A DNA stretch of 64,000 nucleotides from Erythrocercus mccallii (lineage: Eukaryota; Chordata; Aves; Passeriformes; Dicruridae): the NCBI GenBank assembly GCA_013397435.1, contig VZRG01000761.1:53492-117491 (forward strand), in the 5' to 3' direction. The position numbers were made by a program, and so were the translations under genes. Positions 21,170-33,000 of this stretch are shown here, in pieces. The notes under the pieces are model-generated. The model saw only the letters and a program-made list of their open reading frames with translations. It made no database searches and was not told where the DNA came from. Each line of letters starts with the position of its first letter. The first letter of the stretch is position 1.

Positions 21170-21246
21170 GAAGAATGAAATCTATAATTGTGAGGTCTGG
21201 CATAACATCTGTCTCCTTAAAGAGGGTTTTGAAAACCATAATTCAG
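21170..21246 (+). other. Candidate internal exon (unproven)
   Basis: A pyrimidine-rich acceptor (TTTTTGTTATTTTCAG) with a branch-like CTAAT about 25 nt upstream precedes 77 bp that end in CAG followed by GTGAGA, a good donor. Two of three frames are open. One of them would join in phase to an open frame at 21309-21422, but the gap of 62 bp is too short for a usual vertebrate intron. No protein family is recognised. This may be chance. Confidence 0.2.
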
Positions 21247-21422
21247 GTGAGAATTACAGGTTTTATCCAACTTTGTTGAGATAAATGTATTTTGCCACTC
21301 CTCTTAGCCTCCAGTGCTAATTACACTGTCATAAAATGCCCTGGATTAATGAGGTTTCAAAACACAGACATCCATTTTGGCCCCTTCCTTGGTTCTGCTG
21401 TGAGCGCTTCCTCCTCTCTACA

Positions 21423-22836
21423 GGTGAGTCTGTTTGTTTGGCTGTGCAGGTAGAAACCCCAGCTGAGAGTGATTTACCACAAGGTCCTTTGAGTTACGCC
21501 CAGTGTGAACAAATTTGAGAAGAAAGCCCATCAAAGAGGTTTGCAGAGCAGGGGCACCCTTCTGGGAGGTGTCTGAGTTGGTCTCATGATGGTTTTCCCA
21601 ACAGGAAGATCTCCCTATCCCAGCTCCTATCCATTCATTTCTTTACCTGCCTTGGCATCCATCACACATGGCACCCATCCAGTTCATCTCACTTGACCCA
21701 CTGTGAAAGCAGCTATATTTTCCATGCTTAGTTTTACTGAGCAGCACTGATGAGGAGGGTTTAGCAAACATCCTGTCTGGGTGGAGACAACAGAGCAAGT
21801 GTGGGAGAGCACTTGGCCGGGAAGGACAAAGAGGTGTAGGGACCTGGTGATGGTGCAGCACCCAGGCAGCTTGAGCCAGCCTGTAGCACAGCCCTCTATA
21901 ACAGTGAACTCTCAGACAAAATAACTAACTCAGAAAAAAATAGCTCTTTGGGCAGATACCCCATTTTCAATCTAATGGAAATCTGTTTAACAGGACTATT
22001 TATGGATCTGAGCTGGTTTTTTTGTATGTGTTAAGGCAGTTTGGAATCCAAACCTCTCTCAAACCACCTGAAAATTAAGTCCCCTGAGTATGATTAAAAA
22101 TTTCCACCTTAGAGCTGTATTAGCTGAAGGTGTAGATAACCTTTACAAGGTCACAAAGAAAGGCAGGAGTTAAACCTTCTCCAGTGCTGCTCTGAGCAGG
22201 GTCTCCTGCCACCCTGGCACAAGATAAAGGGAGATGACACTGAGGTTACCACACAGGTTGTTGCTGTTTTCAGGCTCTGTAAGGATTGTCAGCACCCAAA
22301 GCATAATGGATTCTACAGAGAACAGCTGATCAGTCCTTTTCCTTCATTGGTCATTTTACCTGGTGCACTGGATTAGCCAGAAATTAAACTGTTTGCAAAT
22401 AGCAGCTCCCTCACACTCTCCTTTTCTTCGTTTTTTCCTGGAGACTTTGCTGTTTTAAAATCATCTGTCTATATTTCATCAGTGGACAAAGGAGAGAGAA
22501 GAGGAATGGACTGATGAGACCAGGCTGTTTCATACATCATGGATAGATACAAAGCAAAATAAAATGTAAATTTGAAGAGTCACTCAGACGAAACCTCAAT
22601 CCCTGAGCTCACTCAGCTGGCAAAAGACAAACCCTTTGCTTTCCATCAACTCTTAGTTTACACCTGGAAAAACAAAATAAATAGGGTGTTTCAGAACAGG
22701 TGCTTCAAATCTATTTATACTTTTGAAAGGTGCCACTGAAAACAACACCTTCTAAATAAAATAAAAAGAAGAACTGTTACCTTATTCACCAAGTTTTCAA
22801 GGAAGGAATGTAATGAAAGACTCAAATCTTGAAAGG
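21423..22836. other. Host noncoding DNA, no gene recognised
   Basis: About 1.4 kb with no recognisable gene, repeat family or strong exon signal. Confidence 0.45.
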
Positions 22837-23432
22837 TGTCTTGGTTTAACCTCAGACAGCAAATAGGTGCCATGCAGCCAGTTGTTTACACCCCACCAGA
22901 GGGACTGGGGAGAGAATCAGGAGAGTAAAAGTCAGGAAACTTGTAGGTTGAGATAACAATAGTTTAGTAGGCATAGCAAAAGACACACATGCGCACACAC
23001 ACAAACAAGCAAAGCAAAGCAAGGAATTATTTCACAGCTTCCCACGGGCAGGCAGGTGTTCAGCCATCCCCAGGAGAGCAGGGCCCATCCCACATAATGG
23101 TGACTTGGGAAGACAAAGACCATTGCTCCAAATGCCCCTCACTTCTTTCTTCTTCTGCCCTCCTTATCAACTGAGCATGATGCCATACGGTCTGCAATAT
23201 CCCTTGGGTCAGTTGGTGTCAGCTGTCCCAGCTGTGTCTCCTCCCAGTTTCCCATGCACCCCAAGACTTCTTCCCAAAGTGTCTGTACAAGAGGCAGAAA
23301 AGGCCTTGACATTGTGCAAACACTGCTGAGCAACAACAAAACCACCTCCATATTATCTACACTGTTTTCAGCACAAGTCCAAATCACTAGCCACTGTGAA
23401 GAAAATTAACTCTACCCCTGTCAAAACCAGCA
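22837..23432 (-). repeat. Solo LTR of an avian endogenous retrovirus (probably ERVL-like)
   Basis: The segment runs from TGTCTTGGTTTAAC to AAAACCAGCA (plus strand), has TG...CA ends and is 596 bp. It matches my memory of an abundant songbird LTR over its length, including the internal part that starts GGTTGAGATAA. Orientation is called minus because the family's TATA and ATTAAA-type signals read that way; both are mutated here (a TGATAAGG where the TATA box should be, and ACTAAA). No internal retroviral sequence lies beside it, so it is a solo LTR. Flanking bases (AAAGG and GGGAT) do not match, so the target duplication is lost or the ends have drifted. The class is from memory. Confidence 0.75.
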
Positions 23433-26400
23433 GGGATGGCAAGCCCAGTTTTAGGGTGAAAACATTTAAATCTGATTTTTTTTGTGATTTTGGTTGGCAG
23501 GTGTCTTAGCAAGGCTGAAGTCAGAGGTTCTTTTTAGGCTCCAGACTGGTCTACTAACCTAGTCAGAGCCCTGATCCCTTTGGAGGTCTAGTGAGATGCC
23601 TTATATATACACCTAAATTAGAGAGGCTATCAACCCAAAGCTTTGACTGGACACTGGAGCCTTCAAATAAATTTCAGATAAGTAAATGATTCTCCCATTT
23701 GTGGCAAAAATCCTACCCTTTCAGTGTTTGATGTGCTATTTATAATCAGTCTGCTTACTGAATGCATTTAGAGCAGGAACAGGGATAGAATGGAACTGGA
23801 AACATCATGTCTTCTGTAAATAATTTCTTTAAGAGAGCAGTCTTCTTGCCAGCTAAAGATGCTCTCATCTTAAGTGCATCTGGCATTGTCAACAAATCCA
23901 GTGTCTTTTTGCTTGATTGATCAAGGAGTTTAAAGAAGTGGCTTTTTCCCTGATAAATAAGATATCATATATATTCATCTATTACAGAACTCCTGTAGGT
24001 GATTAATCACTGCCATCAGCTCATTACAGCTTTTAAGGGTATGTGTGAATTCTCTAAGTTAATAGAACAAAAACTCCAGGTGGAAGGTTAATAGTACTTT
24101 TAAAATCAAAGTGACATTGTAGCCACTGCCTTTGTGGATTTGGTACTTGCCCCACAGGATCTCTCATGAGACACCATTTCCAGTAATGACAGCCCAAGGT
24201 CTCACCTCGTGGGAGGCAGAGTACTTGTGCTGAACTCTGGGGAACCATCCCTGCTGGAGATACAAAGTTCTGTGGCTACTGCCAGCTGTGAAAGAACCCT
24301 GCCTTGACATTGGGAAATGTGACACAAGGCTAAAAGCAGAACACAAAATGTGTCAAACACACACAAGCATCCCATGGGCAAACTGCCTCTGGACCTCAGC
24401 AGTCAAGAGTAGGTGTGATCATTTTATGCCTCCCTTCATTCTTCCTAGCAGTGGGTAAGAGTGGACCTGCTCAACAGTGATGATAAATGTTCACTTTAAG
24501 AGAGGTGATTGTCACTCTACCAGTTTGTCCAGTGTCTGCATTTTTTCCTTTCAAAAGCTTGTCTTTAAAAGCAGCAGCATAAGATCAACTCTCTCCTGCT
24601 GAGCTGTTGGGAAAGATTATAAGGAAATTTTTTATTTCTGCCGGCAGTGACCACATCAGATTGCATGAAATCTCTCACCTGTATGTGCACAGCTCCTTGG
24701 GAAGTCACGGACCTCACACCTTGCTAACTGATGCTGTTCATCTTGATATATTACCTCCTACGGAATCTCTCCCAGAGCTTTTGGGGGAAAGTGCAGATAA
24801 ATGGCAGATTTGTTTCTTTACCCATGCAGTTCACTCACTGGTTTGTCAAAATACCTGTGGGGTGTCTTGAGTCAGGTTGGGCTATGTTCATGCAGAAAAA
24901 GTCTTGGAGGGACCAGTAGAAATGACCAAACCTGCTTCCTAAAGGATTCTTTTCATAATCGACATCAAGGCTCTTGCTTGCAGGGTCTGTTCAAGATATG
25001 GTAATAATAACTGCAACAGAAAAAGAAGTTGCAACATGAAACAGTCAATCAGAATTATTCTAGAAGAATAATTTTAAAAAAGAAAGGCTTGTTTTGCATG
25101 CTTCTCCAGATTTCTGAGTAGGATCACCATGGTGTTTATGGATAGAAAGGCTTTCTGGTGGGTAACACTTTTGTGGAGAATATTTACTTTTAGCAATGTA
25201 TTTCTGAGTTGTAACATATTTGAAAACCACCTTATTCTGAAATTAGAGTGTTCTAGTTTTTGATTTAGAATAGTCGCAGCAGAAGGAATAAAAGGAACAA
25301 AAGCTTGGGGGAATAAAAAAGCAAGAGCTACCCCCAGTCTTTTCAACAAAGACTGTTGAAATAGATGAGTTTAAGCATATGCAAAATAAGTGGTTGAAGA
25401 GGGCAGAAGATTGTGGAAACAAGAAGATGGTGACAGTGGGACAAATGGGACATTTGAGACAAGTTCTCCTTCGAATTACAAGAGGAGTTTTGCTTATGGT
25501 TTTCTCTGTCAATTGTAATAAACCTTCCGCTAGTGAAACAGGGAAGAGCTCTGGCAGGGACTTCAGGCTGGAGCTCCTTCTCAGGAGAGCTCAGAACAGG
25601 CAATTCAGGCCTTGATCAAGTGAAGGATCTCAGCACACCTTTAATTTGACATTAATGAGTAATCACATCTTCAAACAAGAACAGTTTGCTCAAGTTTGCT
25701 CTGCAAGATGGTCTTAAAGTGCCAAATGTCCTTTCTTTAACCTTGCTAAAAATTCAGACACACGTTTTCAAAGGGAGCCCATTCACAGAGCAGACAGAGC
25801 ACTTGGAAATCATGAGAGAGCAAAGATTTTGGCTTCACTGCAGCTGAAGCCAGAGAAGCAATGCATAGAGCTACAAGGAGGAAGAAACAATGCAGACAGC
25901 TCTGCTGGCCAGTGAGGTACCAAAAGCCCCAAAGACTTGGATTTGTTTGAAAGCTGTTTGGGGATATGAACCCATACACTTAAAAGGGGTTGCCTTTTGA
26001 ACAAAACCCAAAAACAAGCCAGCCCTGTAAAAAGAAGGAATAAAAGCAACTTGATGTATTCTGACAGTGAAATTAGAAAGTAGACATGTATAAAAGCCAA
26101 TGAACAAACTGTGCAAGTCAAGAAATGTGATGTGCCCCATATTCTTTTAATAGTTTATTACTTAGAAGATTACATCATATTGTCACTGGTGCTTGAAAAG
26201 TCTCCTACTGTTTAACAGTACTCTGCAATAAAATGCTGTAATCTGTTAATGCACCATACTGTCACTACAACCCAGATTTTGTAGGGGAATACTTCCCTTC
26301 CTTTCTGTATGTCTGTCATTTTGCTTAAAGAAAGAAGAAAGTGTGACTTCTCTCCACCCTCTTTTCGCTGATTACATGCCCCTAGCCCTGATTACTGCTC

Positions 26401-27256
26401 CCTGAGAGCTTCCTTCTGCCTGGATTTTCCTTGCAGTTAGCCTTTCCTGGTGTTGCTCAGAGACTGCAGAGGGAATGGCAAGAATACACAGAAGATTGAA
26501 GCAGAAGCAGCAAGGCAGCAGTAGGTGGAGGGGAAGTTGCAATTTCCCACATTCAGGGAAAGAAGTTCTGCCATGGCAGAGGGCAAAGGGCCCCTCAAGC
26601 ACAGGGAAAAGCTCTTGTGCATGGGATTAGGGCTCCATCTGAAGGGTGCTGGAGGGGGAATGATTTTGCTTCAAACAACAGGCTGGAAAGATCATCCCTT
26701 GGCAGCATTTGGAGTTGGCAGTAAGGGGTAGGGAATATAGCTCCAGCAAAAGATGAACTCACCAGGCAGACAGGAAAGGCTAGATCTTAGAAATGTTATC
26801 TAGTAAATGTCCAAGATCTGGATGTGGCTTTGGCTGGAGAGAAGGCCATATTAAGAAACAAGAATGAAATGAAGATAAAGAATTTGGTGTTTTTTGCTAA
26901 GTATCTGGATGCAGAACTGAATGGAAACATGGAGCAGAGCTCTTATTTTTTTCATTATAACAGTGTAAGCAATCCCTGACAGTACATTTCTTTAATATTT
27001 GTCTCCTTCAATAGTTATAGCAGTAGCTGCTGGAATTAATTATGATTAATTTAATTATAGGTATAAACCAGATCCTTTTCAAAGTGAGTTATGGTTTCCT
27101 TCAATAGTATGTGGTGGTTAAGCGCTGGTAATTAAGGGTTTGAACGAGGGCTTGACAGTACATTTTCCCATAATTGAAATTCCACTGCAAAACCCATAGT
27201 GTTTGCAATCCAGCAGACAGCAATGAACTTTCTCTGAAGGTTTTTGGGTGGTATTT
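23433..27256. other. Host noncoding DNA, no gene recognised
   Basis: No gene or known repeat seen. Blocks at about 23960-24040 and 26990-27062 are rich in ATTA/TAAT sites and look like candidate conserved noncoding elements. Confidence 0.45.
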
Positions 27257-27295
27257 TATATATATACATGTATATATATATATATATATGTATAA
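27257..27295. repeat. (TA)n microsatellite
   Basis: About 39 bp of TA repeats with one ACATG interruption. It can form a hairpin in single-stranded form. Confidence 0.93.
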
Positions 27296-29916
27296 AGTAG
27301 TTACCATGAAGGACTGTCTTTATGAATCTACTGCTGAATGCATAAGCTCTCTAATGATTCATTTCACATGTTTATCTCTATAGTTCAGTCTTAATAGGGC
27401 AGGTAGAGAGATGATGGTGCTGTGAGTTTGAAACTCCAGTGTCGTTCCATTACTGTGGGGAGAGGATTTGCACTGAGCCTGAAGTCTCTGACTCTGACCC
27501 TCCATGGGGAAATAGTTTATTAAAGAGTACTGGGAGAACATTCCTCAGGGAAACCCAGTTATTTCACAGAAGATATGTTTGTGAACTTTGCACTTCTAAA
27601 AGCTCACGTGCCAATAACACAAAGCACCTTAGCACATGCTTCCCAGGAATACCTGTCCTTCTTGGACATGCCCAGCCAAACTGGGTGGGTTTCTGTGGCT
27701 TTTTAATCCCACGTGAAAATGAGTAGGTTAACCAGCTGTTTAAGGAGCCATTAGTTTATTCAGCTTGAAGTTACCTGTAATTTCCAGGTGTCTCTTGTTG
27801 TAGGTTTAAGGGCAACCCTCCATTCAGGTTCTATTCACAGTAAAAATTGTCACAAGGTGCAACAAGGAGAAAAAGGAAGTTTCTGGGGTTGTGACAGGAT
27901 GTGGGTGTTAGTGGAAGCTCAATGCCCAGCAGGGAAATGGCTCAGGTCTCTCCTGCTGCCATGCAACAGCTCCATAATCCACAAAACTAGGTGAGGTTTG
28001 CACACCACGCTCTATTGACTTTGTACTGGGTCGACCAATCTGTTGTGTAAAAATATTCATCTGTTCCCTCCCATGGGATAAAATGACACCACTGGAAGTG
28101 TGTGAAGAAGGGCCAGGGATTCAGTTCGGCTGATCACAAAGTTGGTGTCAATTAGGTATGAACTCAAAGGTGCAGGATCATGGGGGAGGCAATAAATGCC
28201 AGTCCCTTCTCAAGTCTTCTCCGGGCTTTCCCCTCAGCCATGGAGGGAGGAAAACTTTTCACATTGAATTTGTGGTATTTTGTCAGGTTGTCACAACCTT
28301 AACATTATTTAAATGTAATTTTTTAGTCTATGAATTTGAATTATCCATGGATTCGATTCATTACCATCACATGCCTAGTAGTCAGTTTCTAAATTACGTT
28401 GCTGCTGAATTGAATTATTATAAATAAGACTGTGCCAAATGTCAATTGATTATTCAGGAGTAATCAATAGAGAGAGAGAAAAGACAGCTTTTGTTGACTA
28501 ACAGCAAATGACTTTTATTCCACAGTCCTGGAATTTGGAATAAGGTGGTAAACCAGACTGCATGCCAGACCTCCAGCAAACAGATGTAAAAGGAAAGGGC
28601 TGCCTTACAAGTAGACCCAGCAAGGCTGCAATGGGGCCATAAGCATAAATGTCCCCGAGAAAGGCTTGCAACTGGTGAATCTCCAGAGTTAGTCACAGAC
28701 ATTTTCTTAGACTAGTTTTTGTTTTTCTTTTCCAAAACGGGAGAGCTCCTTCTGAATCCTCTCTCTGCAGCACTGTTGTTGTGATGCTGGTGTGACAAGT
28801 TGGCAGTGATCAGCTTTCAGATACTCACCTGGACACTCACTCGCCTGAGAAAAAGATTACTTACAGTTAGCATCACTGATAAAACAGTCTTGACCTGCGA
28901 AATTCGATGTGTTTTCCCAGAGGTGACATCACCTTGGCTGAAGAGCTCAAGAGAGGCAGACAAGGAAAAGTATCGTAGCATAACTGAACACAAAGTTTTG
29001 CTGTCAGAATTTGTTCTTCTTTGCAAAAGACTTTCCCCCGTCTGTCCTTTTGTCACCCTTCTCAGCAAGAAAATCTGAATCCAAAGGGGAAAACAAATAA
29101 ATATGTATTTTGTGTGATTGGAAGGAAGGGTGCATTAATTGTGTCCTTTTATATTTGCATACAGTTGCCAAAGAGAACATTTGCCACAGGTCACCAGTCA
29201 TGTGTCTGGGTGGAGAAATGCGTTTGCCAGCTCTTGGAACAAAGACAGAGCTTTTATACTCAGGGACTGAGGTCTTGGAGCAGATTTTCTTCACTTTCTG
29301 GGGGTACATGGGTTTGCCTCCAGCACAGGCCTCCAAGAGTGAAGGTATTTAGGCTGCAAAATCAAAATTCTCCAGAGAAATTCATCAGAACCTTCAGAGA
29401 GTCTTGAGGGAATAGCCAAAACCAGGGCAGATGAAGTTCTCTTATGGAAAAGAGCTGTCCTGCTCAACCAGGTCTCACTGGTCTTGCAGCATAGATGGAA
29501 AAGAGCAGCAACCCTGCCCCAAAGACATATCCAGCCCCTGTGTCTACATACAACCAAATGTCCAGGCTTATTTTTAAAGGGCAAATTAAAATACAGTGAC
29601 AAAATTCATCCCTCATGTAACTTCATGAATTTTATTGCAATCACAGGGGAAAAACCTGTTATTGCTATGACAGATCTGCAGTCTTGTCAGTTCTCGTTCT
29701 CACACTGTCATGGTGCTTGCTGACTTCTGAAAGACTATTGGAGTCCTACAACTGCAGGGTTCCCTGTGGAGGAATGAAGCACTCAAAATAAGCAGATAAA
29801 CAGGAGACATGTTTCTAGATACTGTAGCTGCAAAGGGAAACTTTAAAAATATGAACATCTCAGGCAAATTTTAGAGAATCCTTGAGAATTCTTAAACAGA
29901 GATGATATTCAGACAG
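27296..29916. other. Host noncoding DNA, no gene recognised
   Basis: About 2.6 kb with several overlapping 80-130-codon frames on both strands around 28800-29600, none with a family motif. The overlap of frames on both strands suggests chance. Confidence 0.45.
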
Positions 29917-30022
29917 GGTGGGGTTTTTTATTTGTTTGGGGTTGTTTTTCTTTTTGTTTGTTGGTTTTGGTTTGCTATTTTGCTGTTTTGGTTGATTGGT
30001 TTGTTGCTTTGGGGTTTTATTT
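29917..30022. repeat. T/G-rich low-complexity tract
   Basis: About 105 bp almost entirely of T and G on the plus strand (TTTGG/TTGTT-like units), with A and C rare. No fixed period is visible. Confidence 0.85.
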
Positions 30023-33000
30023 AAGTAAAAAAGCCCCCCAATGAGAAAATGCAAGAGGTTTTTAGCTATTTAGCCAGGAAACATGGAAATCGTGATATGA
30101 AGAAGCATTTCTAGGTCTGAGATTTTTGACACTTGTCTCAAATCATACCATAGTCAGTGAAAAAAAGTAAGCTTTGTGATTTTAAACTTGGTTTAAGGTT
30201 TTAGGCCTTGGTGAGCTTTGGGTACCCAGGTGCTTTGATGTTGGTAAGGGCTATAAAATCACCTCCACCAGTATCAAAGGTTTGGGTAATTAGGTCTTGT
30301 GAGCTTCACCTGTGAAATGCAGCCCTTGTTCACACAAGCAGAGGGTACGAGCTTGGGAAAAGACTGTGAGGACCTATGAAAAAAAGAATATTGGATTGGT
30401 GCTTTGGCTGTAAAGGAATAACCTGGATGTTCCACTTTGAAGTAAAACAGGTATGTGCTTCTTGTGGTTGTCTGCCACTTGCTGGCTGTATTAGGAAAGG
30501 AATTAGACCTTCTTTGTTACTGTAAGTTAGCAGGAAAACTGTGTTTTGCTGTGTTTGATGTGAAATGGGGCATCAGCAGCTGCCACAGCTGCCTGTCTTG
30601 CCTTTGCTTCAGCCTTCAGTGAGGCATTTCAGGGTGGCTCTGCAAATAAGTCTGGAGCTGTGCTGTAATGCCATGGGAGCTGCCCGTGGCATGCAAGATA
30701 TGGGGAATTGTGTAGTTGGGATGAATGTGAAGACACTGCAGAGGTTTTGGGGAGTTTTCTGCTGTACCCCAGTTCCTGTGCAGGGCAGGTGTAGAGCTGT
30801 ACACCTCCTTATGCCCTGAGCTCCACCTTTATCCAGGAGGGCTATGTGGGTAGACCCCTCCTCTTTTTTGGCAACATCCACGGGTTACTGTAGCTTTTGC
30901 CTTTACCTCAAAATAAGCACAAAAAAATGCTCCAGCATCCCGAGCAAACCTGCAGCATATGGCATGACTGGACTGAAGCCTCATCATTGTTTTCTTTGAG
31001 CCAGTCCAGTCTGGGCCACTCTAAGTATGCTGCTGTCTTTTATGGACAACTCCTCATACCTGACCTCTTGGGAAGAACGTGCCTGGCAAAAAAACTTAAG
31101 GAGTGCTTTTGAACAAGGTGAGGGTACTTCTGCTTTGTGCTGTTGGTGGTGATTTAAGCACAGATTAAAGAGGTGGAAAAAGCTCCTTGTAGTATTTAAA
31201 TAAAGATACAGACTGGAAAATTTTTGCAGATGGTGATGGGGAGAATGGCAGCCAAACCATTACAGAGAGCTGCAGGTTTCCTCCAGGCTACCAGCACATG
31301 CATCAGTATTTCATCTGCTAAAATATATTGCCTTTAATTCTTCTTTTCTACGAAATTTTAACTGAATGGGAAAGAATTATGTTCCTGTATCTATATGATC
31401 AAACAACTCCCTCTTATCTGGGCTACCTCTACACACAAAGTGCTTATGGGACAGGTGACTAGGATGTGATTTCAAACTGACTGCCAGCAAGTCTTTTGTG
31501 CTAGACATCCAAACACCACTGAAGTGACAAAATGTTCCAGACGAGTCGTAATTATGCGCACATGTGCTACAAAGGCTGCTAATATCAGAGCAGTTCAATC
31601 TGTGAAATATGTTGGCATATGAATGCTTAGCATCTTTCTGAGAGACTCGTTTCTATAATGCTGTGTGTTGTACCAAAACAGTTTCCATGTATTGGAAAGT
31701 TCTTTTAAAAAAACCCAAGAATTAATTGCTTGGCTTGAAATATAGTGGAATAACTCAAGAGAACTAGGCTTTTAAAAGTGACATAAATCAATGGGAGCCC
31801 TAACTTGGGATTTTTGGCAAGCAAGAAGCAATCAATGTGCTTGGAAAGGTTCTCTAGAAAAAGCACCTTACTTCAAATTCTTGGAACAGCATCCATGGCA
31901 AAATTAGTGGTTTCTTAAATTTTCTTTTCTTATTCTTTATACCACACTTGCACTGAAAGTCTGTGGTGTGGCCATTCCCAGAAGGACTACCTGCTGATTA
32001 TTCTGTTTTGTGGGTTGTGGGGGGTGGGTTTAAAGCAGCAAATGCTTATCAAATTAACAATGACTTTCAGGGGAAAAACTACAGTGGATTGTTTTGTGCA
32101 TGCCAGTCTGTCAGTGTAAGCCATGGTTTCATTTCACATGGATTGCTGGCTGGGAATGTGGTACTGGAGGCTTCTGCAGCCAGAATGCAAGGACTCCGTG
32201 GTCCCAGGTGCCCCACCAGCAGAAATGCAGGTTTCCACTTCTGTAGCAGAGTTGAGACAGAGCATCGGGTGGCTTGGGACAAAACTTCCCCAAATGGCTG
32301 CTGAACATTAACTGGCCTTTGTGATGCCAGGTAGTTCTGTTCTCCAAGCAATGCAGCTGGCACTGCCTTTTGCTGCTTAGGAGTAGGGTGGGTTGAGTGA
32401 CCTGAGCATGTTTGCCCCAAAATGGTGCAGAGTGGGCACCTCTCTTGCATGTGTCATGTAAGGAATGTTGAGGAATACAATGACTTCATTGAGTGGCTTA
32501 TAGAAGGAAGTACTTTTAAATGTGTCTGGATACAATTTGTTTGGCAACTTGAAACCTCTTCTTGCATCTTGATGGCTGCTTAAAGATGGCTGCTTTCTAA
32601 CCATAGGATGATGATTTTTATCCTGAGTTGTGCTTTTATCCTTCAAGGCATTTTGATGTTATAATGGGGAGCATTGTGTGTAAGCAAGGCTGGTAAAACC
32701 TCAGTTTCTGTGCTTATGAAGAGGGGATAAATGCTTTTTCAAGAAACAGAAACTCTCCAGTTCAAGGATGCCTCTCCCCTCTTCCCTTGGTTTGTAAGTG
32801 CAGGGAGCACTGGCAGTATAAGCACATATTCTCTGCTTTGAGAAGCACAGGCAAATCCTATATGGATGAGATAAAGTTAGATCTATGCTGTCATGGCTGG
32901 ACAGTAAGAACAGCACAGGCAGGACATCATCCCTCCTGTGCTGCCTGATGAAGTTTGTATGCAGTCATTACCGGTACCAGGGAGCTGGGCTGCTCAGCAT

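Noticed and set aside
28800..29602. Overlapping 80-128-codon frames on both strands
   Set aside because: Several frames overlap on opposite strands with no motif or splice signal, as expected by chance.
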